Source of the DNA: QHXN01 sp963785125
Lineage (GTDB): Bacteria; Acidobacteriota; Blastocatellia; Pyrinomonadales; Pyrinomonadaceae
Reading direction: 5' to 3'
NCBI GenBank assembly: GCA_963785125.1
Contig: CAWATU010000007.1
Coordinates: forward strand, 2,108,001-2,172,000
DNA: 64,000 nt
In this document: piece after piece, positions 33,185 to 43,233 of the stretch
Numbering within the stretch: the stretch's first letter is position 1
How the letters are laid out: every line of letters begins with the position of its first letter
Translations under genes and position numbers: made by a program
Notes under the pieces: model-generated
The model's input: only the letters and a program-made list of their open reading frames with translations
The model's database searches: none
Told to the model about the DNA's origin: nothing

Positions 33185-34534
33185 ATGGAACAGAAACGCG
33201 CGGGTGCGTGGTTCACGCTGTGGGTCCTGTTCGCCATCAACGCGATGAACTTCTTCGACCGGCAGATTCTGGGCGCGGTCGGCGAGGCGGTGCGCAGGGA
33301 GTGGGCGTTGAGCGACGGGGCGATGGGCGCTTTGGGCACGGCCTTCACGCTGCTCTACGCGTTCGTCGGCGTGCCTCTGGGTCGGCTGGCGGACAGGTCG
33401 GGCCGGCGTTGGATACTGTCGGCGGGCGTCTTCGTGTGGAGCCTGCTCACGGTCGCCTCCGGCTTCGCGAGAAACTTCTGGCAGCTCTTCATCTTCCGCC
33501 TCGGCGTCGGCGTGGGCGAGGCGTCGTGCGCGCCGGCCGCCTCGTCGCTCATCGGCGACCTCTTCCCGGCGCGCGACCGTGGCCGCGCGATGTCGGTCTT
33601 CATGCTGGGACTGCCCGTCGGCATCGCTTTGAGCTTCGCCGCGTCGGGCGTCATCGCGCGTGCGTACGGGTGGCGGGCGGCGTTCTACATCGCGGGCCTG
33701 CCCGGGCTCGTCTGCGCGGCGGCCGTCCTCTTCGTGCGCGAGCCGAAGCGCGGCGCAGCGGAAGCACACAGCGTGGGGGCGCGACAGAGAGAGGGCTCTC
33801 CGTACCGGCTCGTGCTGGGGACGCCGACGATGCGCTGGCTCATCATTTCGGGCGCGCTGCACAACTTCAACATGTACGCCATCGGCTCGTTCCTGACGCC
33901 GTTCCTGATGCGCTACCACGGGTCGGACATACGTTCGGCCAACTTCGTCTCGATGGTCGCCTACGGGCTGTCGGGCGCGCCCGGTCTGATACTCGGCGGG
34001 ATGGCGGCGGACGCGGCGGCCGGGCGTCGCGCCGACGGCCGTCTGCGCGTCGGGGCGGTCGCGATACTCTGCTCGGTGCCGCTGCTCTTCCTCGCGCTGG
34101 GGAGGCCGGGCGGGGACACGTTGGGGTTTATGGTGTTGATGGGCGCGGGCTGCGCCTTGATGTACGCGTACTACTCGACGGTCTACTCGACGATTCAGGA
34201 TGTGACGGAGCCGGCGTTGCGCGGGACGGCGATGGCGCTCTACTTCTTCGCGATGTACGTGCTCGGCGCGTCGCTCGGGCCTTACGGGACGGGATTGGTG
34301 AGCGACTTCTTTACGGCGCGCGCGGCGGGGGCGGCGGGGGTGACGGCCGGGACACAGCAGGCGCTCGAACCGTTCCGCGCGGCGGGGCTGCACACGGCGA
34401 TGTACATCATCCCGGGCTTGGGCGCGCTCCTCACGCTCGTGCTCTTCGCGGCCTCGCGCACGGTGGCGAAGGACACGGAGCGTCTGCAACGCTGGATGCG
34501 CGAGTCCGCCGCCGAAGAGGCAAAGAGCGGTTAG
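33185..34534 (+). CDS. MFS transporter, spinster-like
   Basis: A 449-residue carrier with twelve predicted membrane segments. Conserved loop 2-3 residues GRLADRSGRRW match the MFS A motif, and NAMNFFDRQILGAVGE, in part, at helix 1 resembles spinster-type and sugar-phosphate or sphingolipid MFS carriers. The GVGVGEASCAPAASSLIGD motif, in part, is typical of this group. Cytoplasmic loop 6-7 is short. It is transcribed alone, between the DUF4087 gene (divergent) and the amidohydrolase gene (convergent). The substrate is unknown. Confidence 0.8.
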   Translation: MEQKRAGAWFTLWVLFAINAMNFFDRQILGAVGEAVRREWALSDGAMGALGTAFTLLYAFVGVPLGRLADRSGRRWILSAGVFVWSLLTVASGFARNFWQLFIFRLGVGVGEASCAPAASSLIGDLFPARDRGRAMSVFMLGLPVGIALSFAASGVIARAYGWRAAFYIAGLPGLVCAAAVLFVREPKRGAAEAHSVGARQREGSPYRLVLGTPTMRWLIISGALHNFNMYAIGSFLTPFLMRYHGSDIRSANFVSMVAYGLSGAPGLILGGMAADAAAGRRADGRLRVGAVAILCSVPLLFLALGRPGGDTLGFMVLMGAGCALMYAYYSTVYSTIQDVTEPALRGTAMALYFFAMYVLGASLGPYGTGLVSDFFTARAAGAAGVTAGTQQALEPFRAAGLHTAMYIIPGLGALLTLVLFAASRTVAKDTERLQRWMRESAAEEAKSG

Positions 34535-34592
34535 CCACCGCAGACACAGCTTAAGAACTTAACTTCAAGTCTTAAGCTGTGTCTGCGGTGGC
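34534..34592. terminator. 23-bp hairpin, CCGCAGACACAG family
   Basis: Perfect arms 34534-34556 and 34570-34592 with a 13-base loop. It begins in the last base of the transporter's stop codon (34532-34534) and lies 8 bases from the amidohydrolase stop codon, so it serves both convergent genes. Confidence 0.8.
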
Positions 34593-34600
34593 TGCGGTGG

Positions 34601-35866
34601 TTAAGGGGCGCGGCGGTGAACCTTGCCGTTGCGCATGACGAAGAGGACGCGTTTGAGAGTCCGGATGTCTTCGAGCGGGTTGTCGGGGACGGCGATGAGG
34701 TCGGCGTAGAAGCCCGGAGCGACGAAGCCGCGCTCGCGCTCGACGCCGAGCAGGCGCGCGGCGTGGGTGGTGAGCGCGCGCAGAGTCTCTTCGTTGGGGA
34801 CGCCGGCCTCGGCGAAGCTGTCCACGTAGCCGACGGCGAGCGTGCCGCGCGTCTCGCCGGGAAGGCCCGACATCAAGTCAGTGCCAAAGACAACAGTGAC
34901 TCCCGCCTGATGAGCGCGCCTGAGCCGCTCGACTCTCTGCGCGTGGATGTAGCGCGCCTGTTCGGTCGGTTGGCCGAGGGCTTCGAGGTGCTTGAGCGGG
35001 GGGTCGGTGTTGACGAGCGCGACGTTGTTCTGCTTCATCAACGCGAACTCTTCGTCGCCCAGTTGCCAGCCGTGCTCGATGGAGGCGACGCCGGCCGCGG
35101 CGGCGTTGCGCGCGCCCTGTCTGGTGACACAGTGCGCGGCCACACGGCGCCCGGCCCGGCCCGCCTCCAACACGACCAAACGAATCTCTTCGGCCGTGTA
35201 GATGTAGGGCTGGTCGTCTACGATGAGCTTGATGAGGTCGGCGCCGTAATAGATGTTCTCGCGCACCGCCTTCTGCAACTCGTCGCGCGTGTCCGCGAAG
35301 AGGTATTCGGGGTTGTCGAGGACGTGCTTCGGGGCGGGCTTGACGAACTGCCCGCCGAACGGGGTGATGATGCGCCCGGCCGCGACCACGGTTGGCCCCG
35401 GCACCATCCCCCACGCGATGGCCCGGGCGAGATCGACGGCGGCGTAGTCGCCCGCGTTGCCCACATCGCGGACGGTCGTGAAGCCCGCGTCGAGCATCTC
35501 GCGCGCGTGGACGACGCCGGTGAGGGCGCGCATCCCTGCCCGCCAGTTGAGGCTGTTGACGAGGTAGTCGCCCCCGTCCCACTGCCGCTGCATGTTCAGG
35601 CAGAGGTGCGTGTGCGCGTCGAAGAGGCCGGGCAGGACGGTCGCGTGCGAGAGGTCGATGACGTTCGCGCCGTCGGGGATTTCCAGTCCCGCCCTGACGG
35701 CCTCGATCCTTTCGCCCTCGACGACGATGAACTGATTTTCAAGAACCGTCCCCGTCTCCGGCACGACCAAACGTCCGGCCTTGATGACGGTGACCTGCGC
35801 CGCCGCCAACGCGGCCCAGTGCGTGAGCAGCGCGCAGGTCACCTCCAGTTTGAGCGGGAGATTCAT
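34601..35866 (-). CDS. exported amidohydrolase (imidazolonepropionase-like)
   Basis: A 421-residue amidohydrolase with an N-terminal hydrophobic stretch (CALLTHWAALAAAQ) that may be a signal peptide. Metal-binding residues are visible as DAHTHL near residue 82, a lysine in LIKLIVD that may be carbamylated, AHC, SIEHG and FGTDL. These are the marks of the subtype I/III amidohydrolase fold seen in prolidase-like enzymes and imidazolonepropionases. It begins 4 bases after the stop of thiC, so both may be co-transcribed. No biochemical link to thiamin is known; the neighbour may simply share the transcript. Confidence 0.82.
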   Translation of the reverse strand: MNLPLKLEVTCALLTHWAALAAAQVTVIKAGRLVVPETGTVLENQFIVVEGERIEAVRAGLEIPDGANVIDLSHATVLPGLFDAHTHLCLNMQRQWDGGDYLVNSLNWRAGMRALTGVVHAREMLDAGFTTVRDVGNAGDYAAVDLARAIAWGMVPGPTVVAAGRIITPFGGQFVKPAPKHVLDNPEYLFADTRDELQKAVRENIYYGADLIKLIVDDQPYIYTAEEIRLVVLEAGRAGRRVAAHCVTRQGARNAAAAGVASIEHGWQLGDEEFALMKQNNVALVNTDPPLKHLEALGQPTEQARYIHAQRVERLRRAHQAGVTVVFGTDLMSGLPGETRGTLAVGYVDSFAEAGVPNEETLRALTTHAARLLGVERERGFVAPGFYADLIAVPDNPLEDIRTLKRVLFVMRNGKVHRRAP

Positions 35867-35869
35867 CGG

Positions 35870-37840
<1,971 letters not shown>

Positions 37841-37889
37841 CGAACTTCTCGCTTTCAGCGCGTAGCTATCGCGACGCGCAAACGTGAAA

Positions 37890-37915
37890 GGCCGTCCCCG
37901 TTTAGAGGGACGGCC
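37890..37915 (-). terminator. hairpin between TPP aptamer and thiC
   Basis: 9-bp stem GGCCGTCCC/GGGACGGCC, arms 37890-37898 and 37907-37915. On the minus strand it follows the aptamer and is followed by TTTCACGTTTG, a short U-rich stretch, so it could be the transcriptional expression platform. It lies 50 bases before the thiC start. Confidence 0.5.
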
Positions 37916-37922
37916 GCTCACC

Positions 37923-38014
37923 GTGCCTCCCTTCGGCGGTACTAACCGCATCAGGTTCAAAGGGTCTCGCCCCTCCGGGCGACTCTCAGCCGCTTGCCGT
38001 CGCGGCTCCCCCGT
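37923..38014 (-). promoter_or_regulatory. TPP riboswitch (THI box) of thiC
   Basis: Read on the minus strand, the aptamer contains the conserved GGGGGAGCC, GGCTGAGAG, ACCCTTTGAACCTGAT, GTTAGTACCGC and GAAGGGA blocks in the right order, the full core of the thiamin pyrophosphate riboswitch. It lies in the leader of thiC and represses it when TPP is plentiful. Confidence 0.95.
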
Positions 38015-38194
38015 TCTACACTTCGCTATAAAATTTTTCTCGCAAGACGCCCCAGCCGCCTGCCGTTCGTTCCATGTGAGACGAAGTGTACTCGCCGCGT
38101 CGCGGAATAACAAATTATTGAACGCCAGCGCACACTCTTGGCACCATAAGCACTTATAAGGGGGCAAACTGAAATGGGAAAGGAGCTAACCTGG

Positions 38195-38569
38195 ATGAAG
38201 ATTCGGTCAGCGGGCAGCATGTCCGCCGGTACTCTCGTACTCCTCCTCGCGCTCGGCGCGGCGGGCTGCGGGAAAGATGACAACGCGAACAATGCGAACA
38301 CGGCGCGCAACGCCAACAACACCAACATGACGGCGGCGACTCCGATGGCGACGCCGACGCCGGTCACGGCTTCCGAGGACACGGCCATCAAGAACAAGAC
38401 GGAGGCCGCGCTCTCGAAGGCAGGCGTGACGGGCGTGACCGTCGAGGTCAAGGGGGGCGAAGTGACGCTCAAGGGCGACGTGGCGAAGGCCAAGTGGCCC
38501 GACGCGATGAAGGCCGCCAACGAGTCCGGCGCCAAGAAGGTCAACAACCAACTCAACGACAAGAAGTAG
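38195..38569 (+). CDS. BON-domain lipoprotein
   Basis: About 124 residues. ATG 38195 follows AAGGAG at 9 bases; ATG 38174 is in frame but lies before the ribosome site. The signal peptide ends in the lipobox LALGAAGC, so the protein is a lipoprotein. An Asn-rich linker (NANNANTARNANNTN) leads to a BON domain (IKNKTEAALSKAGVTGVTVE, in part; GEVTLKGDVA). BON domains bind phospholipid or other membranes. It is followed after 9 bases by a LysM-BON gene and probably co-transcribed with it. Confidence 0.82.
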   Translation: MKIRSAGSMSAGTLVLLLALGAAGCGKDDNANNANTARNANNTNMTAATPMATPTPVTASEDTAIKNKTEAALSKAGVTGVTVEVKGGEVTLKGDVAKAKWPDAMKAANESGAKKVNNQLNDKK

Positions 38570-38578
38570 GAGGGGACT

Positions 38579-38965
38579 ATGGCCGTCAGGGAAAAGTATC
38601 AATCGCTCATAGACCTCGCCAACCAGAGCGGCGTCAGCAACCTTCAGGTGTCGGAAGAGGGCGACGTGCTGCACGTCACCGGCACCGCGCCGAGCGAGGA
38701 CGCGAAGCAGAAGGTCTGGGACGAGTACGGGCGCCTCGACCCGGACATGCGCTCGGGTGACCTCGTCCTGAACCTCGAAGTCGGCGGCGGCGGCGAGGGC
38801 GGCGACGGAGACACGTACACCGTCAAGAGCGGCGACACGCTCTCGGCAATCGGCAAACACCACGGCGTCTCCTGGACCGACATCCACGAGGCCAATAAGG
38901 ACGTGATCGGCGACGACCCGGACAAGATTCGCCCGGGCCAGAAGCTCCGCATCCCGAAGAAGTAG
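38579..38965 (+). CDS. BON-LysM protein, Kbp/YgaU-like
   Basis: A 128-residue cytoplasmic protein without a signal peptide. The first 70 residues form a BON-like domain (LQVSEEGDVLHVTGTAPS, in part), then a Gly-rich linker and a LysM domain (YTVKSGDTLSAIGKHHGV, in part; IRPGQKLRIPKK) at the C-terminus. The arrangement matches the potassium-binding protein Kbp of E. coli (149 residues). The stop codon forms the first bases of the following palindrome. Confidence 0.82.
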   Translation: MAVREKYQSLIDLANQSGVSNLQVSEEGDVLHVTGTAPSEDAKQKVWDEYGRLDPDMRSGDLVLNLEVGGGGEGGDGDTYTVKSGDTLSAIGKHHGVSWTDIHEANKDVIGDDPDKIRPGQKLRIPKK

Positions 38966-39063
38966 CAGACAGTAGTAAGTAGGAAGACAAAGCGGCGCGT
39001 CTCGACCTGAACGTTGAGACGCGCCGCTTTGTTTTCCTACTGGCTACTGACTACTGTCTGCTA
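38963..39063. repeat. shared-stop palindrome, family A (GTAGTCA heptamers)
   Basis: 101 bases, arms TAGCAGACAGTAGT... and its complement, with an inner hairpin GGCGCGTCTC/GAGACGCGCC. Its first three bases (38963-38965, TAG) are the stop of the LysM gene and its last three (39061-39063, complement TAG) are the stop of the convergent gene, so one structure ends both genes. A second copy lies at 53382-53472. Confidence 0.85.
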
Positions 39064-40044
39064 CGGTCTCCTCATCACGGGTCGGCCGAAGACGGGCTCG
39101 CGCTGGTCAACGGTGCGGTACCCTTGTGGCTCGGCGAAAAGGTCGGACGTAGGGTCGCCGCGGGTGATGTTGGTGAGGCGGAAGGTCGTCTCGCCGAAGC
39201 GCGGGTCGTTGTGCTTCAACAGCACGACCATCTGAAGCTCGGGCGAGTACCACTGTTCGTGCGTGATCTCCAGAGGCTGTTCGTTGTCGAACTCGCCGGC
39301 CGGGATGGTCACGGTGATGCGCGTGCCCTCGGCCATGACGCCTTCGATCTGTTGAGCCTCCAAGCGCTCCTTCTTCGGCTCGGGGAGAGGCTGTGCGGCA
39401 TCGCCCTCGGCCCTGCGCCTGTGGGCCGCGCTCGTCGGCATCAGCACGCCGAAGGACGGCTCCGTCCCCGACGCCTGCCGCCGCGCCTCCGCGAGCCCGG
39501 GCGACGTGCGCGTCTTGCGCAGCGTGCCGCGCGCCGTGTCCAAGAGGTATTCGACCCCACCGACGGGATCGTTGATGATGAGGCGCGGCTCCTGTCCGTC
39601 CGAAGCGGCGGACACGTTCCCGCGTGTGAGCGCGTGCTCGCGGCGCGTGCGCCCCGAGGAGTCGCGGAAGAGCTTCGCCGTAGACTTCCGCGCCATGCGG
39701 TTACCGTCGCCGAGCCGCTGCACGTGCTCGGTGACCGACTCGGCGGCGAAGGGCGAGCCCTTGACGACGTTGCGCTCGAAGTTCGCGTCCGGCGTCCTGA
39801 AGCTGAGCGTGTTGAGCCTGCCGTCGCGACCGCCATCGACGAGCGGCACGGGCGTCTCCGCGACCAGCGGCATCGGCAACTCGACCCTCATCGTGCTCGA
39901 ACGCGCGCCCCCCGTTGGCTGCGGAGGAGGACTCGACTGTCCACTCCTCACTTGCGCGAATGTTTCCGCCAACCCCAACGACGCCAACAACGCCGCACAC
40001 GCGCACGCGCGTAACAGTGCGCGCCTGAGTCTATTCATCTTCAT
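39061..40044 (-). CDS. exported hypothetical protein, paralogue of the 52329 gene
   Basis: A 327-residue protein with a signal peptide (LRRALLRACACAALLASLGL, ending TFAQ). The mature part shares motifs with the 349-residue protein at 52329: QRLGDGNRMARKSTAKLFRDSSGRTRRE, in part, IINDPVGGVEYLLD, ITVTIPAGEFDNEQPLEI, in part, and WYSPELQMVVLLKHNDPRFGETTFRLTNI, in part. The repeated 'pre-existing strand plus R-rich' pattern suggests a beta-rich periplasmic domain. Both genes also end at the same type of palindrome. Function unknown. Confidence 0.75.
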   Translation of the reverse strand: MKMNRLRRALLRACACAALLASLGLAETFAQVRSGQSSPPPQPTGGARSSTMRVELPMPLVAETPVPLVDGGRDGRLNTLSFRTPDANFERNVVKGSPFAAESVTEHVQRLGDGNRMARKSTAKLFRDSSGRTRREHALTRGNVSAASDGQEPRLIINDPVGGVEYLLDTARGTLRKTRTSPGLAEARRQASGTEPSFGVLMPTSAAHRRRAEGDAAQPLPEPKKERLEAQQIEGVMAEGTRITVTIPAGEFDNEQPLEITHEQWYSPELQMVVLLKHNDPRFGETTFRLTNITRGDPTSDLFAEPQGYRTVDQREPVFGRPVMRRP

Positions 40045-40114
40045 TGCGAGGTACTTCCTTTCGACTTCACTGCGAGGTCTTAATTTTTAAGTTTGTGTTT
40101 TCCGGTCGAGCCCT

Positions 40115-41116
40115 TCAACCGCCGATGAGGCTCATCGTGCGCGCGGGCTGTTCGAAGTATGTTTCGTTGATGTAGTGACGCGGCTCCTTCTTGAGCACGA
40201 CCGACTTGATGTAGTCGGCCGTCTCGGCGTGGGAGGCGCCGGAGCGGAGCACGTCGCGGAGGGAGTGTTCGACCTTCGAGAAGAGGCACGTACGTATCTG
40301 GCCGTCGGCGGTGAGGCGGACGCGGGAGCAGGCGCCGCAGAAGGGCTCGGTGACGGGGGCGATGATGCCGACCTCGCCGGGCGCGCCGTCGGCGAAGCGA
40401 TAGCGCGTGGCCGTCTCCGACCCGCGCTCGACGCGCCGTGCGACCATCGGGAAGCGCTCGTTGATGGCCTGCCGAATCTCTGCACCCGAGACGACGCTCT
40501 CGCGCGCCCAGCCGTGGCCGGAGTCGAGAGGCATGTACTCGATGAAGCGCACGTCCACGGCGTGCTCGCGCGCGAAGTCGGCGAAGTCGGCGACCTCCTC
40601 GTCGTTGTGGCCGCGTACGATGACGGCGTTGAGCTTGACGGGCGTGAGCCCGACGCGCTGCGCCGCGCGGATGCCTTCGAGCACGCGCGAGAGCATATCC
40701 ACGCCCGTCATCTCGGTGAAGGAGGCGCGCTTCAAACTGTCGAGGCTGACGGTGACGCGGTCGAGGCCGGCGGCCTTTAGTCCCGCGGCGCGTTCGGCGA
40801 GGTTGAAGCCGTTGGTGGTGAGCGCGAGGTCGCGCACGCCTTCGACGCGCGCGAGTTTGGCGACCAGCGTCTCGATGTCCCGACGAAGCATCGGCTCGCC
40901 GCCCGTCAGGCGCACCTTCTCGACGCCGAGCGAGGCGAAGACCTCGACGGCCGCCGTGATCTCTTCGTAAGTCAGGAGCGCTTCCTTCGGCGCGGTCTCC
41001 TCGGGCGCGCCGTGCGGCAGGCAGTAGAAGCAGCGAAAGTTACACCTGTCGGTCACCGACACGCGCAGGTCGCGTATGGCACGCCCGTATGAATCTTTGA
41101 GTAAGGCTTCCGACAT
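40115..41116 (-). CDS. moaA: GTP 3',8-cyclase, molybdenum cofactor step 1
   Basis: A 333-residue radical SAM enzyme. The N-terminal cluster motif CxxxCxxC is Cys25, Cys29 and Cys32 (DRCNFRCFYC). The C-terminal substrate-binding [4Fe-4S] cysteines are Cys260, Cys263 and Cys277 (CGACSRV, IRTC). It ends LIGG, the C-terminal Gly-Gly tail required in MoaA. RLTGGEP and GLDRVTVSLDSL are also typical. It is complete. No other moa or moe genes are adjacent; the partner MoaC must be encoded elsewhere. Confidence 0.96.
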   Translation of the reverse strand: MSEALLKDSYGRAIRDLRVSVTDRCNFRCFYCLPHGAPEETAPKEALLTYEEITAAVEVFASLGVEKVRLTGGEPMLRRDIETLVAKLARVEGVRDLALTTNGFNLAERAAGLKAAGLDRVTVSLDSLKRASFTEMTGVDMLSRVLEGIRAAQRVGLTPVKLNAVIVRGHNDEEVADFADFAREHAVDVRFIEYMPLDSGHGWARESVVSGAEIRQAINERFPMVARRVERGSETATRYRFADGAPGEVGIIAPVTEPFCGACSRVRLTADGQIRTCLFSKVEHSLRDVLRSGASHAETADYIKSVVLKKEPRHYINETYFEQPARTMSLIGG

Positions 41117-41205
41117 TAGAGGCTTATTAGATGCTGAAACTCCCCCGATGTAAGCTTGTAATTCTAACAGGTCGCCGACCTTCGCGCGACACGGCCAGTA
41201 AGTTG

Positions 41206-41277
41206 AAATGATGAATGATGAATGCGGAATGATGAATTAAGAACCGTCTTCAGTTCATCATTCCGCATTCATCATTT
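41206..41277. repeat. ATGAATG heptamer palindrome (bidirectional)
   Basis: The left side carries tandem ATGAATG-like units (AAATGATGAATGATGAATG), and the right arm GTTCATCATTCCGC mirrors most of them. It lies between moaA's 5' end and the 3' end of the next minus-strand gene, 14 bases before its stop codon. Confidence 0.7.
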
Positions 41278-41291
41278 CGGCACGCGCGCTC

Positions 41292-42662
41292 TTACGGCCG
41301 GGCTTCTGCCAGTTGGCCGGTGGAGACGAAGAGGTCTATGCGCGTGAGGATGGCCTTGAGCGTGGCGGAACGCTTGAGGGTGGCGCGTTCGGCGGCGGCG
41401 GCTTCAAGGGCTGCGGCGACCCTGGGGTCTACGGTCTCCTCTTCGACCTCCTCGGCCTCCTCGTCCGAGACCTCTTCGCCGCTGGTGCCATTACTGGCTG
41501 CGGCTGCGTCCGCCGGGGTCTCGGCTGCGGTCTGCGCCTCTTCCTCCCATTCGAAGTAGGCCGCGTCCTGCGTGTAAGCGGCGGACAGCTCAACGAGCTG
41601 TTTGTTCTTGAGCGACGCGGTCAGCGCCCTCAACCAGAGCTCGGCCTGGTAGGGCGCCTCGTCTTCGAAGCGGTGGAGGCGCGCGAGGACGAAGCCGGGG
41701 AAGCGCGGGTCGCCGAAGTCCTTCACGACCTGCATGAGAAGGTCGTCGCCCTCGTTCGGCTCAGATGACGAGGCGAGGAACGCGTCGGACAGACGTTGCT
41801 TCTGCACGGCGTTGAGCAGCGGCACGAGCGTCGGGTCGGCGGGCGCGTACCTGAGATCGTTAATCCTCTGAAGCTTCTCTATCTGCTCCTTCGTCATGTT
41901 GTCCGCGGCGGGGTCATCTGACGCCTGAGGCTCCGGCGCGGCCTGCGCTTCGCCTGCGCCGGGAGCGTTAGAAGTCTCCGCGGCAACCTGCGCTTGACCC
42001 GCTTCGGACGCGTCCTGCTCTTCCTTCGCCTCGTCGCCGCGCGTCGCAGCGTCGGCGCTCTCAGACAGCTCGTAGGCGCCCTCCCAGCGCGTCGCGGGCT
42101 CCTCGGCGCAGCGCACGAGCCACTCGACGAGGGCGTGCTTGTCCTCCGGCTGTTGGCGCATGAGGTCGGCCAGCTCCTTGATGCGTTCGAGGTAGACTTT
42201 GAGGTCGTCCCCCGAGAGCTGCTTGATGCCGTAGCTCTGGTCGTCTACCACGTAGCCATCTCCCTCCTCACGCCGGTCGAGGAAGAAGAGGTAGCGCTCG
42301 CCCCGCTTGAGCCGCGGCCGCGGGCGGCCGTAGAAGAGGTTGACCGTTACCGGCTCTTCGTCCTTCTCGGCTTCAGCCCCGACGAACTCTGTGTCGTAGA
42401 GATGAACCAACTGGACGGGCGTTCCTTTGACGTTCTCGGTCACGTGGAGCGCGACGCGGACGAAGGCCACCTGATTCACGGTCTTCAAGACATCTTTGGC
42501 ACCGACGCGCGCGACGACGACGCGGTCGCTCACCTTGTAGAGCGAGCGCAGCGGCTGCGGCGGCGGGATGGGGCAGGCGAGTGAACGTTGGATGGCGAAG
42601 GCGCAGGTGAGCGCCGCAGCGGCGAGCAGGACGGGCAGGAGCGCGCGTCTGATTCCGGTCAT
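41292..42662 (-). CDS. exported hypothetical protein with an acidic C-terminal half
   Basis: About 456 residues. ATG 42662 follows GGGAGG; the longer in-frame start at 43061 overlaps the next gene and is rejected. The signal region ends FAIQRSLACP; the mature chain may start at Cys or just before. The N-terminal 130 residues are beta-rich (VVVARVGAKDVLKTVNQVAFV, in part, and RYLFFLDRR). The rest is helical and strongly acidic (EAGEAQAAPEPQASDDPAADN, in part; EEVSDEEAEEVEEETVD). It resembles TIMP/NTR-like N-terminal domains only loosely. No function assigned. Confidence 0.68.
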   Translation of the reverse strand: MTGIRRALLPVLLAAAALTCAFAIQRSLACPIPPPQPLRSLYKVSDRVVVARVGAKDVLKTVNQVAFVRVALHVTENVKGTPVQLVHLYDTEFVGAEAEKDEEPVTVNLFYGRPRPRLKRGERYLFFLDRREEGDGYVVDDQSYGIKQLSGDDLKVYLERIKELADLMRQQPEDKHALVEWLVRCAEEPATRWEGAYELSESADAATRGDEAKEEQDASEAGQAQVAAETSNAPGAGEAQAAPEPQASDDPAADNMTKEQIEKLQRINDLRYAPADPTLVPLLNAVQKQRLSDAFLASSSEPNEGDDLLMQVVKDFGDPRFPGFVLARLHRFEDEAPYQAELWLRALTASLKNKQLVELSAAYTQDAAYFEWEEEAQTAAETPADAAAASNGTSGEEVSDEEAEEVEEETVDPRVAAALEAAAAERATLKRSATLKAILTRIDLFVSTGQLAEARP

Positions 42663-42768
42663 GGTCTTCCTCCCTGGGACAAAGGAGCACAGGTCTCCGT
42701 GGACGGACTGGGAAGGACTTTCGCACTTAGACACCGACTTTGCGGGAAAGGTTTCCTCAGGTCTGCGT

Positions 42769-43233
42769 TCAACGCGCGGGAGGTGTGACGCGCCCGTCGG
42801 CGCCTGTGTCGAAGCGGAGCGGGTCGCCGAGTTGTTTGAGGGTGCGGCGGTCGGCGGGGCCAGGCGCGTGCAGGGCGTAGACGCGCGCCTCGTGTGGGCC
42901 TTCGGCGAGCGAGGGGAGCGGGAAGCGGTAGCCACAGTCGGGGTCGGTCGCGCGCCCGGCGGCCACCACGTCGGGGCGCGGGAGCGTGGCCGCGCCGTGC
43001 GCGACGAAGCGTCCGTCAACATAAAGCTCGACCTCGACGCGCGCGCCCGGTCTTGAAGCATCGACGGCCCAGCCCGCGACCTCGCCGTTGCGCGTCACCT
43101 CGCCGAAGCCGCGGAAGTGCGGCGGGAACGAGCTGTACTCGACCCACACCGCCCAGGCCCCCGCCGCCGCCGTCACGCAGACGAGCGCGGCGAAGACTAA
43201 GTGCCATTTCAACTTTGAGAGTTGAGATTTCAA
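42769..43233 (-). CDS. membrane-anchored small beta-domain protein
   Basis: A 154-residue protein with one N-terminal helix (LVFAALVCVTAAAGAWAVWV, in part) and a beta-sandwich of about 110 residues (GEVAGWAVDASRPGARVEVEL, in part; DPDCGYRFPLPS). The phrase 'GWAVDAS...VEVELYVDGR' recurs in secreted carbohydrate-binding-like modules. Its start overlaps the stop codon of queG by 4 bases, so the pair is translationally coupled. A role with queG is not evident. Confidence 0.7.
   Translation of the reverse strand: MKSQLSKLKWHLVFAALVCVTAAAGAWAVWVEYSSFPPHFRGFGEVTRNGEVAGWAVDASRPGARVEVELYVDGRFVAHGAATLPRPDVVAAGRATDPDCGYRFPLPSLAEGPHEARVYALHAPGPADRRTLKQLGDPLRFDTGADGRVTPPAR

Noticed and set aside
38133..38160. 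Sigma-54 promoter (TGGCAC) before the BON lipoprotein
   Set aside because: TGGCAC is present but the -12 TTGC element is missing at the required spacing.
37841..38167. N-terminal extension of thiC to 38167
   Set aside because: It would translate through the TPP riboswitch, whose conserved blocks are complete there; ThiC normally begins near 37840.
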